Counted from the stretch's first letter, positions 41,018 through 50,623 are shown. The stretch: DNA of 64,000 nt from Methanococcoides vulcani (GCF_900111645.1 NZ_FOHQ01000007.1:62001-126000); one strand, 5' to 3'. The notes: a model not told the origin generated them from the letters alone. A program made the numbers and translations.

Positions 41018-41100
41018 GCCGAGGTAGTCTAGTGGTAGGGCGCAAGCCTGGAAAGCTTGTGGGGCCTGTCCCCTCGGGAGTTCGAATCTCCCCCTCGGCG
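41018..41100 (+). tRNA. tRNA-Ser (anticodon GGA)
   Basis: The acceptor stem GCCGAGG (41018-41024) pairs with CCTCGGC (41093-41099). The anticodon loop CTGGAAA between GCAAGC and GCTTGT gives GGA, and a long variable arm (GGGGCCTGTCCCC) marks a class II tRNA. The T loop is TTCGAAT. The 3' CCA is not encoded (GCGCTTT follows). Confidence 0.96.
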
Positions 41101-41196
41101 CTTTGATCTTATTTTTGAATGTTATATTCGTTTTAATCCGAATTTTCTTCGGAAATGTATATATCCCGAAAACTCACATTATCCTATGTGATAGGT

Positions 41197-42372
41197 ATGT
41201 TGGGGGACATAACAAAAACAATAGTAATAGTTTCAACAGTTTTACTTTTATTTACGACTGTGTGTATAGCGGTAGACTTTGATGATTGTGCGGACTGTCA
41301 TCAGGAGTATTATGATATGTGGAGCTCTTCTGCCCATGGTATTGCAGATTGTGAGATATGCCATACTCCTGCTGGAAGTGGTTTTGAAGGTCATATTTCG
41401 AACCCTTCTGATTCAGTTCCAACTGCAGACCTGTCTTCAGAGGTTTGCGGGGATTGCCATGTTGCCATCTTTGATGATTGGAATGAGTTTGCAGGCGAGG
41501 AGTTCGATATGGAAGCAATGGCAAGCCACTCAGAGCCGACGGAGATCGCAGAACCATTTGTACTTCATTCGGACACCTCCTGTATCGTCTGCAAGAGTAC
41601 CGATGGTGCGTTACTGAACCTTGAAGAGGCAGATGTATATATGCTGAACGAGGAAGCTGCTCATGACCTTAATGTAACGGAATGGGCAATAACATGTGTT
41701 GCCTGTCATGATCCTCATGAGGGTGGCATCTGGTTGGAGGACAGCACACTTCTCTGTGGCAACTGTCATAACACGGAAGGCGTGGTTGCCGATGGTGAAA
41801 CACCGGTTGTGAGGCATGCGCAGTGGGAAATGGTAAGTTCTTCAGGATATGTTGATGGAACTCACCCTACGGTGATAAGTTGTGTCGACTGCCATATGTC
41901 AATGGTACCATTGGATGGTGAAGTTACTACTGGTCATGACTTTGATTTCGATGCACTGGCGCTTTCAGACCCTGAAGCATCCAATGGCTGTTATATGTGC
42001 CATCAGGATTCATTACCATCCCTGATCGAGGAAAAGCAAGCTCCAATTTCGCAGAGGCTCTCTGATCTTAATTCATTAAAAGAAGAAGCAAATGTTGCTC
42101 TTGAAATTGTCAATGGAACGGATGCTTATGGACCACAGCTTGCCAACTATAACAACGGACTTTTCTACCTTACAGAAGTTGAAAATGATGGCAGTCTGGG
42201 AATCCACAACATGGTTCGAACCCAGAGTGATCTTGATATGGCAGAAGATTACTTCAATTCAATTATCGAGGGAAGTTCAGGTGCTGATGATGCAGGTCAG
42301 ATACCTGCACCTGGTGGATTAGTTGTAGTAATGATATTTGCTACAGTTGCCTGCTTAATAAAGAGGGATTGA
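41197..42372 (+). CDS. Membrane-anchored multihaem cytochrome c (seven CXXCH and one CXXCK)
   Basis: From ATG 41197 the protein has 391 aa: a signal peptide (IVIVSTVLLLFTTVCIAV), then haem sites CADCH, CEICH, CGDCH, CIVCK, CVACH, CGNCH, CVDCH and CYMCH, a helical region, and a C-terminal membrane anchor (PAPGGLVVVMIFATVACLI) with a short basic end. It should face outside and carry electrons. The fourth site, CXXCK, resembles the Lys-ligated active haem of nitrite reductases, though it may be a degenerate haem site. The frame opens at ATG 41155, but a TATA-like sequence covers 41156-41163, so I prefer 41197. It differs from MmcA as I remember it, which has spaced CX3CH/CX4CH sites. Confidence 0.85.
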   Translation: MLGDITKTIVIVSTVLLLFTTVCIAVDFDDCADCHQEYYDMWSSSAHGIADCEICHTPAGSGFEGHISNPSDSVPTADLSSEVCGDCHVAIFDDWNEFAGEEFDMEAMASHSEPTEIAEPFVLHSDTSCIVCKSTDGALLNLEEADVYMLNEEAAHDLNVTEWAITCVACHDPHEGGIWLEDSTLLCGNCHNTEGVVADGETPVVRHAQWEMVSSSGYVDGTHPTVISCVDCHMSMVPLDGEVTTGHDFDFDALALSDPEASNGCYMCHQDSLPSLIEEKQAPISQRLSDLNSLKEEANVALEIVNGTDAYGPQLANYNNGLFYLTEVENDGSLGIHNMVRTQSDLDMAEDYFNSIIEGSSGADDAGQIPAPGGLVVVMIFATVACLIKRD

Positions 42373-42386
42373 TGTCTATCCCTCTT
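42361..42386. terminator. Stem-loop between cytochrome and DJ-1/PfpI genes
   Basis: AAGAGGGAT (42361-42369) and ATCCCTCTT (42378-42386) make a perfect 9-bp stem with an 8-nt loop that overlaps the cytochrome stop codon. A T-rich stretch follows. The two flanking genes are convergent. Confidence 0.65.
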
Positions 42387-42406
42387 ACCTATCTTTTCTG
42401 TCTTTT

Positions 42407-42931
42407 TTAATTGAATGCTTCAAGAACTGCTTTTCCATATTCCTTAGCACTTTTCGGATCTCTTCCGGTAACGATCTTTCCATCTGAGATCACACCTTTA
42501 TCTTTGTGCTTAGCCCCTTTGTCCTTAAGTATGCTAACGGTCTCATCGTTCTTGAAAACCGTACTTTTCTTTCCTTCAAGAACACCGGCATTTGCGAGTA
42601 CGACCGGTGATATACATATTGCAGCGACGACCTTGCCTTGCTCGTATGCTTTTCTGACTATATCCTGCAGTTCCTTGTTATCCCACAGGTATTGTTTGGA
42701 ACCTCCGCCTCCGGTGATGGATATGGCATCATATTCATCGATGTTCACATCAGAGATGCTAATGTCAGGCTTGACATCTCCTCCGAGTATCCCCTTTGCT
42801 TTCTTTGTTGTATTGCTGGCAACGGTGACCTTAGCACCACTTTTCTCAAACACTTCCTTTGGTTCAAAGAATTCCTCGTCCCTGAAGTTTTCCTGTGCAA
42901 CTATCATGAGTATTTTCTTCTGGTCTGTCAT
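42407..42931 (-). CDS. DJ-1/PfpI family protein (ThiJ-like)
   Basis: The 174-aa protein has the family fold and the nucleophile elbow with cysteine in VAAICISPVVLA, where PfpI-type enzymes usually have AICHGP. A histidine is therefore missing after the cysteine and peptidase activity is doubtful. Relatives act as glyoxalases, deglycases or chaperones. ATG 42931 is preceded by AAGGTGATC. The gene is convergent with the cytochrome and stands alone. Confidence 0.85.
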   Translation of the reverse strand: MTDQKKILMIVAQENFRDEEFFEPKEVFEKSGAKVTVASNTTKKAKGILGGDVKPDISISDVNIDEYDAISITGGGGSKQYLWDNKELQDIVRKAYEQGKVVAAICISPVVLANAGVLEGKKSTVFKNDETVSILKDKGAKHKDKGVISDGKIVTGRDPKSAKEYGKAVLEAFN

Positions 42932-43158
42932 TTGATCACCTTTTGGTTATAGTTTATATTATTATTCTGAGAAATGTTTCTGTTGATTTAATGTTCTTGT
43001 ACCATCTTATAAATCAATGGCGAATTCTCATTCGGTTTTTCTCCTCTCCATCCTCATCCTCATCTCCTCTTCATCTTCATCTTCTTCGTATTCTCCTTCT
43101 TCTCTTCTTTAGAAAAGTGTTTAAGCTAACAGTACTTTAGAAAACTAGGTGTGAAAGA

Positions 43159-45981
43159 ATGGAGCGTATCTACAAGTATTATCCGGAGGATTTTGGAGAA
43201 CTGACAGTAAAGGTCATTCATATGGACCTTTTGTTCGATGTTTACGATGATCACACTTATGTGAGTTCGGACCTCAAGGTCAGGACCCTTGGGGAACCGA
43301 TAGCATCACTTGATCTTAATTGCCGTGATCTTGAAATAAAAAAAGTTAGCTGTAAAGATCATGATGTGTCCTACGAATACAGGACAGATGAGCACATTCT
43401 TTCTATTGGATTTGGTTGTCAAATTCCGGCAGACACAGAACTTGTGATCCATACGGAAACCGTATGCAAGCCGACCTGGAATGTCCTTGAAGGTCTTTAT
43501 TATGACGAGACTCCTGCAGGGGCACCGCCACAGCAGATAACACAGTGCCAGCAGTGGGGATTCCAGCGTATCGTTCCATGTATCGATGACATGACCGCCA
43601 AATGTACTTACACAACCACCATCATCGCGGACGAGCGATATACAAATCTCATAACCAATGGTGATGTTGTGGAGAATAAACATTCCGTGGGTAATGGTAG
43701 GGCTAAGATCGTCTACGATAATTCCGTCACGCCAATGGCAACTTACCTTTTCTTCCTCGGGGTTGGAACCTACCGGACATTTACAAGGGAGTTCGAATAC
43801 CCCGATGGTCATACTTTCGACCTTGAGCTACTGGTGCCGCCGGAATCGGATGTTTATCCGGCAGAGAAAGCACTGGATGTACTCTATGATTCAGCGATGT
43901 GGACCTATCTTTTCACAGGTCCTGAGCAGTACAATGATATCGATAAGAGAAAGGAAATATATGACCTGGTCCGGGTACGCGATGCTCTCAAGTCTGAAGG
44001 GAAGTCTGATGACCTGGTATTCTTACGGGATGAGCTTAAAAAGCTCGACAGCTCGCTTACTATGGGATACAAATATACAGGTACCGTCTATCGTGAGATC
44101 GGTATGCAAAACTCCGATTTTGGCGGTATGGAGAATGTTGGCAACACTACCATCACAACCAACCGTATTATGCCATACCCGGAAACTACTGATCCCTCAT
44201 TTGAGTATATGGTACGTGTCAAGGTCCATGAATATTATCATAACATAAACGGTTCTGAGGTCACAGGCTGGAGCCCGTTCGAGATATGGCTTAATGAGGC
44301 AGTGACTGTTCACATCGAGCACCAATTCCATGCATTTGTCTTCGGAGAGAACTACAGTCGCTTGTCCAACGTTCTTGATCTTCTGGCACCCGGGGTTGGT
44401 ACTTTTGCACTTGACAGTGGTGCAGCTTCCATGTCCATTGTTCCCGAAGGGTTCAATGATCCCAATGACCTGATCACAGCGGTTACTTATGTAAAAGCTC
44501 CTGAATTCGTGAGAATGCTGGAAACCCTTATGGGTAAGGAAAACTTTGCCCGGGCTCTTGATATCTATCATAAGAAGTTCAGCCACTCAAATGCTACAGG
44601 TTCTGATTGGCTGAAGACGATGGAAGAATCCTCTGGTATGGACTTTTCCGAAATATCTGAGACATGGCTGGCACAGACAAAATTCCCGATGGTCCACATT
44701 GATACTTCCTATGATGCGGACAGTATGTTCTTTACATTAGATCTTCATCAGGAAGTTCCGGAGGGTGGAAAGTATTGGGAATTCCCCTTTGTTGCAGCTC
44801 TGGTGGATGAGGATGGAAATGACATTGTGGAAATTAGCGAATGGATATGTTCCGAGGATGCTAATATTGCCATCGAGAACGTTGAAGCCCCTGCATTTGT
44901 ATCTGTAAATCGTGGTTATTCCTTCTATGGAAAGGTCATTCGTGAAGTTTCTGATGAAGAACTTCTTTTGCAGGTAAGGAAGGACAGCGATATGATCAAC
45001 CGTTTCATTGCCTACTACACTCTTTTGGACAGGGAGAAAATGAGGTTGATGGCTGATCCTCAGGCAAAAGTATCTGAGATGTTCATCGAACTGTTCAATG
45101 ATCTCATTGATGATGATGTTTTGATGGAAGAGATGGGTGGGCAGTTCCTTGCTATCTTTGAATCAGTGGAAGATGAAAGGTTAGCACATCGCTACCAGAT
45201 GCTCTTTGATGTGAAAAAACGCATCCTTGAAGGCATTGCAAGAAATAACACTGTTTCCCTCCTGAATCTTTATCATAAGTACCTGAAGGTGTCGATACCG
45301 CAGGATGATACTCTTGAGGAGCATGCTCGTGTCATCAAGGCACGTCAGGTGAAGAACACTGTGTTGCGAATCCTTGCTACTCTTGACACTCCATTTGTGC
45401 ATCAGTTATGCAATAAGCAGTTTGTTGAGGCATCATGTGCAAGTGACAGGCTTGTGGCATTTGACTGTTACATTAACAGTTCTGCTGAGGATAAGATGGA
45501 ATTTTTGGAGAACTTCATGGAAGAATCCAGGAAGAACCTTGTTGCATGGGAGGCTTTCCTTTCAATAGTTGCAGGAAACAGTAGCTCTGATGCTGTTTCT
45601 CTTGTGAGGAACATCGAGGCTTCAGATTCCTTCCGCATTGAGCAGGCCAACGATCAGCGTGCTCTATACGGTGGTTTTGGAAGGAACAGGAAGATATCCC
45701 TGCAGACGGAATCAGGGCGTGAACTTCTTCAGTCCATTCTGCTCAAACTTGCATCGGTTAACGAGTACAGCACAACAAATCTCCTCAATATCTTTGCTAA
45801 CATCGACTTAATGGAGGATGAATATCATTTGCCATTGGTCTCAATACTTGCAGAAATGCTTGACAGTCTTGATGCGGATAAAGTTCCAAGTGTCTACAAC
45901 AGGATAAGAAAGCTGTTACAAGGTGCTCCGGACGCAGTGGGAGTTTATGAGGCACAGTTTGGTAAGATCAAAGCTATTTGA
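43159..45981 (+). CDS. pepN: M1 family zinc aminopeptidase
   Basis: This 940-aa protein removes N-terminal residues from peptides, probably in the cytoplasm (no signal peptide). The exopeptidase motif is GGMENVGN (a GAMEN variant). The zinc site is HEYYH (H357) with the third ligand E in WLNEA 18-19 residues later. An ERAP1-like helical C-terminal domain fills residues about 600-940. It matches PepN in length. A bidirectional stem-loop follows. Confidence 0.93.
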   Translation: MERIYKYYPEDFGELTVKVIHMDLLFDVYDDHTYVSSDLKVRTLGEPIASLDLNCRDLEIKKVSCKDHDVSYEYRTDEHILSIGFGCQIPADTELVIHTETVCKPTWNVLEGLYYDETPAGAPPQQITQCQQWGFQRIVPCIDDMTAKCTYTTTIIADERYTNLITNGDVVENKHSVGNGRAKIVYDNSVTPMATYLFFLGVGTYRTFTREFEYPDGHTFDLELLVPPESDVYPAEKALDVLYDSAMWTYLFTGPEQYNDIDKRKEIYDLVRVRDALKSEGKSDDLVFLRDELKKLDSSLTMGYKYTGTVYREIGMQNSDFGGMENVGNTTITTNRIMPYPETTDPSFEYMVRVKVHEYYHNINGSEVTGWSPFEIWLNEAVTVHIEHQFHAFVFGENYSRLSNVLDLLAPGVGTFALDSGAASMSIVPEGFNDPNDLITAVTYVKAPEFVRMLETLMGKENFARALDIYHKKFSHSNATGSDWLKTMEESSGMDFSEISETWLAQTKFPMVHIDTSYDADSMFFTLDLHQEVPEGGKYWEFPFVAALVDEDGNDIVEISEWICSEDANIAIENVEAPAFVSVNRGYSFYGKVIREVSDEELLLQVRKDSDMINRFIAYYTLLDREKMRLMADPQAKVSEMFIELFNDLIDDDVLMEEMGGQFLAIFESVEDERLAHRYQMLFDVKKRILEGIARNNTVSLLNLYHKYLKVSIPQDDTLEEHARVIKARQVKNTVLRILATLDTPFVHQLCNKQFVEASCASDRLVAFDCYINSSAEDKMEFLENFMEESRKNLVAWEAFLSIVAGNSSSDAVSLVRNIEASDSFRIEQANDQRALYGGFGRNRKISLQTESGRELLQSILLKLASVNEYSTTNLLNIFANIDLMEDEYHLPLVSILAEMLDSLDADKVPSVYNRIRKLLQGAPDAVGVYEAQFGKIKAI

Positions 45982-45992
45982 TACTTAATTAA

Positions 45993-46018
45993 AAGGAGAA
46001 TTAAAGGATATTCTCCTT
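45993..46018. terminator. Bidirectional stem-loop between pepN and HAD gene
   Basis: AAGGAGAA (45993-46000) pairs with TTCTCCTT (46011-46018), with outer AATTAA/TTAATT complementarity around it. It separates two convergent genes. Confidence 0.6.
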
Positions 46019-46024
46019 GCCCTT

Positions 46025-46690
46025 TTAATTTGTGAGGACAAAGTCCAGAACGTCTGTAATGCCTGATAATATTATGTCTGCTTCAACCTGATCAGAATAG
46101 TGCCGACTATCTCCATAAGCAGCGTAAGCTGTTATCATTCCTATTTGTCTTGCAGGTTCGATATCTCTCCGGGGGCTATCTCCTACAAAAACTGCCTGCG
46201 GCGGTTTGACTTCCAAAAGGTCAAGTGCAAAATGGAATACTTTATGGTCAGGTTTTTTGGCACCTGTCATGTCGTTGGTCACAATGAAATCAAAAAATTC
46301 TATTATTTGCATTCTTTCCAGTCTTTTGGTGGCCTGGTGTGAGTGAGCATCGGTGACCAGTGCCAGAGAAATGCGTTCTTCTTTCAGGACTCCAAGTGTA
46401 TGCTTCACCCCGGGGTACAGCACAAGAGCTTCCACTTTAATGGTTTCATAGATCCTGCAACAGGTTTCATAATTCTCTTCGAAGTAAAGCTCATTGTCCA
46501 GAAGATAGTCCTTAATGTTCTCAAGATCTTCAAAACCGGGTGTGCCTCGCAGGAAATATCCGAGCATGGCTTCCGGATTTCCTGCACCCAGATGCTCTAC
46601 CATCTTTTTACATGCAGTAAGCTTTGCTTCCAGAAAATCAAATAGGGTGTTGTCCATGTCAAAAAGGACAGCTTTTACGTTCCTTTCCAT
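46025..46690 (-). CDS. HAD-superfamily hydrolase (phosphoglycolate-phosphatase-like)
   Basis: The 221-aa protein has all HAD motifs: DMDNTLF (nucleophile Asp), VTDAHS (motif II T), KPDHKVF (motif III Lys) and VGDSPRRDIEPA (motif IV). A four-helix cap lies between motifs I and II. The substrate is unknown; a small phosphorylated metabolite is likely. ATG 46690 is preceded by an AGGAG element. Confidence 0.88.
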   Translation of the reverse strand: MERNVKAVLFDMDNTLFDFLEAKLTACKKMVEHLGAGNPEAMLGYFLRGTPGFEDLENIKDYLLDNELYFEENYETCCRIYETIKVEALVLYPGVKHTLGVLKEERISLALVTDAHSHQATKRLERMQIIEFFDFIVTNDMTGAKKPDHKVFHFALDLLEVKPPQAVFVGDSPRRDIEPARQIGMITAYAAYGDSRHYSDQVEADIILSGITDVLDFVLTN

Positions 46691-46711
46691 GGGGCAGGAG
46701 CTCCTCCTTTT

Positions 46712-47062
46712 TTAATCGGAAAAGGCAAGATATCCGGGTAACACTAAATTAATAATTGGTACTAATATGACAAGTCCCAACCATTTTGATTTGTTGACGG
46801 CGAATGCGATCTCTCCCCAGATGTAGGCAGCATAAATAATGTTTATAAAAGGTATGAAAAATGGTATCAAGGCTATGCCTGATAGTCTGCATATTCTTAC
46901 CATTAGTAGAAGGTTCAGTATAGGTATCCATGCCATCCATACATTTGCTGTCTGTGTCTTTGCAGCGATAACCTGTAATGAATAGGCGAAGTATATATAG
47001 AACACTAAAGCTGCGAACAAATGTGATATTCCAAATCCCGGGAATAGTAGTCCTGTATCCAT
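46712..47062 (-). CDS. Small DUF5684-like membrane protein
   Basis: The 116-aa protein has three hydrophobic segments (HLFAALVFYIYFAYSLQVI, ALIPFFIPFINIIYAAYI and KWLGLVILVPIINLVLPGY) and the WMAWIPILNLLLM stretch typical of DUF5684. Function unknown. I chose ATG 47062 because AGGTGA lies just upstream. The preceding GTG 47071 overlaps that element. It lies 21 nt upstream of the HAD gene on the same strand. Confidence 0.7.
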   Translation of the reverse strand: MDTGLLFPGFGISHLFAALVFYIYFAYSLQVIAAKTQTANVWMAWIPILNLLLMVRICRLSGIALIPFFIPFINIIYAAYIWGEIAFAVNKSKWLGLVILVPIINLVLPGYLAFSD

Positions 47063-47155
47063 GTTATTCACCTATATTCAATAGAATTGTCATATGTTGT
47101 ATTTATCCATACTGGTGATGTTGGAGATGTTCTATATAATGTGCATTCTATATGA

Positions 47156-48064
47156 ATGGCCATGGCTTCAGCACCGATAAGGGGCTACCTGGAAATCACT
47201 TCCGGATGCATAATATATGGTATGGTGGGTGTATTTCTCGCTTTCATTCATGATATGGGTACTCTGCCGATCATATTCTACAAACTTTTGATAGGTATAG
47301 TGTTCATGCTGGGCTATCTCTGCCTTACCGGAAAAACAGGGATCCTCAGATTGGGTGGAAAAAGGCGTCATCTTCTGCTTCTTGGTGTTTTCAAGCTTAT
47401 GACCATATCTTTCTATTTCACATGCATCATTTATTCCGGGCTTTCAATAGCAATACTCTTACTATATACTGCACCCATGTATGTGACCATATTATCTCCT
47501 GTCGTTCTTAAAGAGAAGCTGACAAGAATTGGCCTTGTTGGATTGGTCCTGTCCATGATCGGGATCTTCCTTATTGTGGACCCTGCAACATTTATTCGCT
47601 CTGGTATGGGAAATCTCCATTTTATTGGTATCGTGGCTGGTATCCTGTCGGGAATATCATTCAGTTGTATTATCATGACTGCCCGTTACGTCAGGGATGA
47701 GTATTCCGGCTTTTCGCAGTTTTTCTGGGCAACTGTCTTCTGTGTTGTTGTGCTTGTGCCATTTGCCCCCACTGTGTCCGTTCCGGTGCTTAGGGAGAAC
47801 TTTCTGATGCTCCTGCTTTTCGGTTTGGTGAATACAAGTATCAGTGGTGTTCTGTATTTCAACGGCCTTTCACGGGTTCGGACCCAGGCCGCCAGCATAC
47901 TTGCAATGCTGGAACCGGTAAGTGGTATCTTTTTTGACTATACTATTCTTCATAATGCGATCTTTGCCGAGACGATAGTTGGTTGCATGTTCATTATTGC
48001 AGGTGCTCTTCTTGCCGTAACTGAGCATATCTCATTTGGAAGGTATCTTGAATTTGGGACTTGA
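47156..48064 (+). CDS. EamA/DMT-family transporter
   Basis: The 302-aa protein has about ten membrane helices in two EamA repeats (first about 12-140, second about 155-290), the signature of drug/metabolite exporters. The substrate cannot be read from sequence. ATG 47156 is preceded by TATA-like CTATATAAT at 47132-47140, with hardly any leader, so translation may be leaderless or near it. Confidence 0.88.
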   Translation: MAMASAPIRGYLEITSGCIIYGMVGVFLAFIHDMGTLPIIFYKLLIGIVFMLGYLCLTGKTGILRLGGKRRHLLLLGVFKLMTISFYFTCIIYSGLSIAILLLYTAPMYVTILSPVVLKEKLTRIGLVGLVLSMIGIFLIVDPATFIRSGMGNLHFIGIVAGILSGISFSCIIMTARYVRDEYSGFSQFFWATVFCVVVLVPFAPTVSVPVLRENFLMLLLFGLVNTSISGVLYFNGLSRVRTQAASILAMLEPVSGIFFDYTILHNAIFAETIVGCMFIIAGALLAVTEHISFGRYLEFGT

Positions 48065-48333
48065 ACTTCCCGGCACGGGGAATTTTATATTGGGATTCGA
48101 TATGGATATATATGATATTGTTATTTGTTAGTTATATTCTGGTATAGTTTAGTATGGAATGTTCTTACTGAACATGCCAAAGAATTGTAATAAATAATGT
48201 TATATACCAGAAATTGTATATTCAGCGGAGTCGCTTTTGAATTTATAAAAATTTAAAAAGCCACATGGCTGTGTCGGAACCAATGTGTTCCGAGGCTACG
48301 GGGTGTTGTTTACACCCTTAAGGAGGATATTAT
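48065..48333 (+). promoter_or_regulatory. Promoter and structured leader of the S13 operon
   Basis: TATA-like sequences occur near 48108 and 48243-48255 (TTTATAAAAATTTAAAA). The leader then holds CGGAAC/GTTCCG (48275-48292, 6-bp stem) and GGGTGT/ACACCC (48301-48317, 6-bp stem), the latter directly before AAGGAGGAT (48319-48327) and the rps13 ATG. A hairpin this close to the ribosome site could control translation. Binding of S4 or S13 is only a guess. Confidence 0.55.
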
Positions 48334-48780
48334 ATGGCAGACGAAGAAATTAGACATCTGGTTCGTATAATGAATACTGACCTGCAGGGAAGCCAGCGGG
48401 TTAAGTACGCATTGACCGGTATCCGTGGTATCGGGTTAAGAGCCTCTCGTGTTATTGTAGATAGTACTGGTGTCGATCCAAATGCAGTGATCGGTTACCT
48501 CCCTGATGAGGACGTTGAAAAACTTGATACTGCAATTGCGCAGTTCGAGCAGCACCTTCCTGTATGGATGCTCAACAGGCAGCGAGACCCAACAACCGGG
48601 GACAGCAAACATCTTCTTGGTCAGGATATCGTTATGACCCTGAAGGAAGACATTAACAACCTTAAGAAGGCACGCGCATACCGTGGTCTCAGACATGAGA
48701 GAGGTCTTAAGGTCAGAGGACAGAGAACCAAGTCCACTGGAAGACGTGGTAGCACCATTGGTGTAAGGAAGAAGAAATAA
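48334..48780 (+). CDS. rps13: Ribosomal protein S13
   Basis: This 148-aa head protein begins [19 protein letters not shown] and has the helix-hairpin-helix [17 protein letters not shown] and basic C-terminus. It is first in the S13-S4-S11-RpoD operon. Confidence 0.96.
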   Translation: MADEEIRHLVRIMNTDLQGSQRVKYALTGIRGIGLRASRVIVDSTGVDPNAVIGYLPDEDVEKLDTAIAQFEQHLPVWMLNRQRDPTTGDSKHLLGQDIVMTLKEDINNLKKARAYRGLRHERGLKVRGQRTKSTGRRGSTIGVRKKK

Positions 48781-48792
48781 AGGTGATGCAAT

Positions 48793-49347
48793 ATGGTATA
48801 TCCTGGTAAAAGCACAAAATCTTATGATACACCAAAGCACCCCTGGCAGGCTGCTAGGATGGCAAGCGAGGTCGAGCTCGTCAAAAAGTATGGTCTTCGT
48901 AACAAGAGGGAACTTTGGAAATCACACAGTGTACTGAGAAGGTTCAGGGCAGATGCAAGGCGTCTTCTTGCTGAATCTGCAGAATCCGATCTTACCGGCC
49001 ATGCAAAGACCGAAGCAGATCAGATCCTTGCAAAACTTATCAGATACTCAATTCTGAAATCTGATTCCAGAATTGATGATATTCTTGGTCTTCAGACTGA
49101 TGTTATTCTGGAGCGCAGGCTTCAGACACAGGTCCACAGGCTCGGACTTGCCCGCACTGCACGTCAGGCAAGGCAGTTCATCACCCACGGCCACATCTCT
49201 ATAGATGGGAAGAGGGTAACTGTACCTGGTATGATGGTCACAAAGGAGCAGGAAATGGCAATTGACTACTACGGTAAGTCTCCAATTTCCAAAGAAGCTC
49301 ACCCTGAAAGACCTGCACAGATCGCATCATCACTCGTAGAGGAATAA
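48793..49347 (+). CDS. rps4: Ribosomal protein S4
   Basis: This 184-aa primary 16S-binding protein begins [19 protein letters not shown] and has the S4 RNA-binding domain in [20 protein letters not shown]. It follows rps13 by 12 nt and has an AAAGGTGATG site. Confidence 0.96.
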   Translation: MVYPGKSTKSYDTPKHPWQAARMASEVELVKKYGLRNKRELWKSHSVLRRFRADARRLLAESAESDLTGHAKTEADQILAKLIRYSILKSDSRIDDILGLQTDVILERRLQTQVHRLGLARTARQARQFITHGHISIDGKRVTVPGMMVTKEQEMAIDYYGKSPISKEAHPERPAQIASSLVEE

Positions 49348-49360
49348 GGAGGAGTAAAAT

Positions 49361-49741
49361 ATGGCAAACGGAATCTGGGGTGTTGCAAACATCAAATGTT
49401 CATTTAACAACACGATCATCACCGTGACTGATCTCACTGGTGCAGAAACCATCGCAAAATCCTCTGGTGGAATGGTTGTAAAGGCAGCAAGGGACGAAAG
49501 CTCCCCATACACTGCTATGCAGATGGCAAGCCAGCTTGCAGATACTCTTAAAGACAAGGGTATCGAAGGTGTTCATATCAAAGTAAGGGCACCTGGAGGA
49601 AACAAGCAGAGAAGTCCGGGTCCAGGCGCACAGGCCGCGATCAGGGCATTTGCAAGAGCAGGCGTCAGGATCGGAAGGATCGAAGACGTTACACCAGTAC
49701 CCCATGATGGAACTCGTCCAAAAGGCGGAAGGCGTGTATAA
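49361..49741 (+). CDS. rps11: Ribosomal protein S11
   Basis: This 126-aa platform protein contains the highly conserved [17 protein letters not shown] and [23 protein letters not shown] precedes the ATG. Confidence 0.97.
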   Translation: MANGIWGVANIKCSFNNTIITVTDLTGAETIAKSSGGMVVKAARDESSPYTAMQMASQLADTLKDKGIEGVHIKVRAPGGNKQRSPGPGAQAAIRAFARAGVRIGRIEDVTPVPHDGTRPKGGRRV

Positions 49742-49764
49742 TCACAAAGAACAGAGGTTTTCCA

Positions 49765-50568
49765 ATGGAAATAGATATACTTGAGTTATCCGATAGGTCA
49801 GCAAAGTTCATTTTATCAGGCACAACTGCAGCTTTTGCAAATGGTGTCCGTAGGGCAATGCTTGCCGATGTACCGACGCTAGCGATCGATGACGTGAATA
49901 TCTATAATAATACTTCTGTTCTGTATGACGAGCAGCTGGCATTGAGGTTGGGTTTGATCCCCCTCACATCCAGTCTTGAGGACTTTGTGCCGCAGGATAA
50001 GTGTACCTGTGAAGGTAGTGGCTGTCCTGCATGTACTGTCTCTCTGACTCTCAGCGCTGAAGCGGGTGAAGAGGAGCAGGTCATCGTTCATTCTGGTGAC
50101 ATTGTCTCATCTGACCCTAACGTACAGCCAGCAGACAAGAACATTCCTATAATTGATCTCAGGACCGGCCAGAAGGTTGTCCTTGAGGCAATTGCTCACA
50201 TGGGTTATGGAAATAAGCATGCAAAATGGCAGGCAGGCGTTGCTTGCGGCTATAAGAACATGCCTGTGATAACCTTTGAGGGATGTGACCGGTGCGGCAT
50301 ATGCGTCAATGCATGTCCAAGAAACATAATTCAGCTCGGTGAAGAAACTGCTGAGATCTCCAAGGACGATCTTCTCAAGTGCTCATTGTGCAGATTATGT
50401 CAGGATTCATGTGATATAGATGCTATTTCCGTTGGTGTAGATGAAAGATCTTTCATTTTCACAATGGAATCTGATGGTTCATACACTGCTCAACAGTTAA
50501 TCTTAAATGCAGTGAATACCATTAAGGGAAAAGCCTCTGAGATGCAAAACATCCTGAGCACACTGTAA
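49765..50568 (+). CDS. rpoD: RNA polymerase subunit D with two 4Fe-4S motifs
   Basis: Subunit D (Rpo3) is the alpha-like assembly subunit of archaeal RNA polymerase. The 267 residues have the alpha-type dimerisation domain (GTTAAFANGVRRAMLADVPT) with a CTCEGSGCPAC insert. The central ferredoxin-like domain has two complete cluster motifs, CDRCGICVNACP (about 172-183) and CSLCRLCQDSC (about 209-219). Two-cluster forms are typical of Methanosarcinales. Confidence 0.96.
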   Translation: MEIDILELSDRSAKFILSGTTAAFANGVRRAMLADVPTLAIDDVNIYNNTSVLYDEQLALRLGLIPLTSSLEDFVPQDKCTCEGSGCPACTVSLTLSAEAGEEEQVIVHSGDIVSSDPNVQPADKNIPIIDLRTGQKVVLEAIAHMGYGNKHAKWQAGVACGYKNMPVITFEGCDRCGICVNACPRNIIQLGEETAEISKDDLLKCSLCRLCQDSCDIDAISVGVDERSFIFTMESDGSYTAQQLILNAVNTIKGKASEMQNILSTL

Positions 50569-50571
50569 ATT

Positions 50572-50592
50572 GGAAATCTTGATTTCCTTTTT
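50572..50592 (+). terminator. Hairpin after rpoD
   Basis: GGAAAT (50572-50577), loop CTTG, ATTTCC (50582-50587), then TTTTTAC. It ends the S13 operon 3 nt past the stop and before the first tRNA-Leu. Confidence 0.55.
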
Positions 50593-50623
50593 ACTTTATA
50601 TTTAATTTCAGAAGATCTCATTT

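Noticed and set aside
42411-42935. 174-codon plus-strand frame opposite the DJ-1/PfpI gene
   Set aside because: It is the mirror of a clear family protein on the other strand and has no known motif.
43021-43120. TC-rich tract before pepN as a repeat element or phase-variable site
   Set aside because: It is a pyrimidine-rich, irregular sequence (CTTC/CATC words) without a regular unit. I see no evidence of function.
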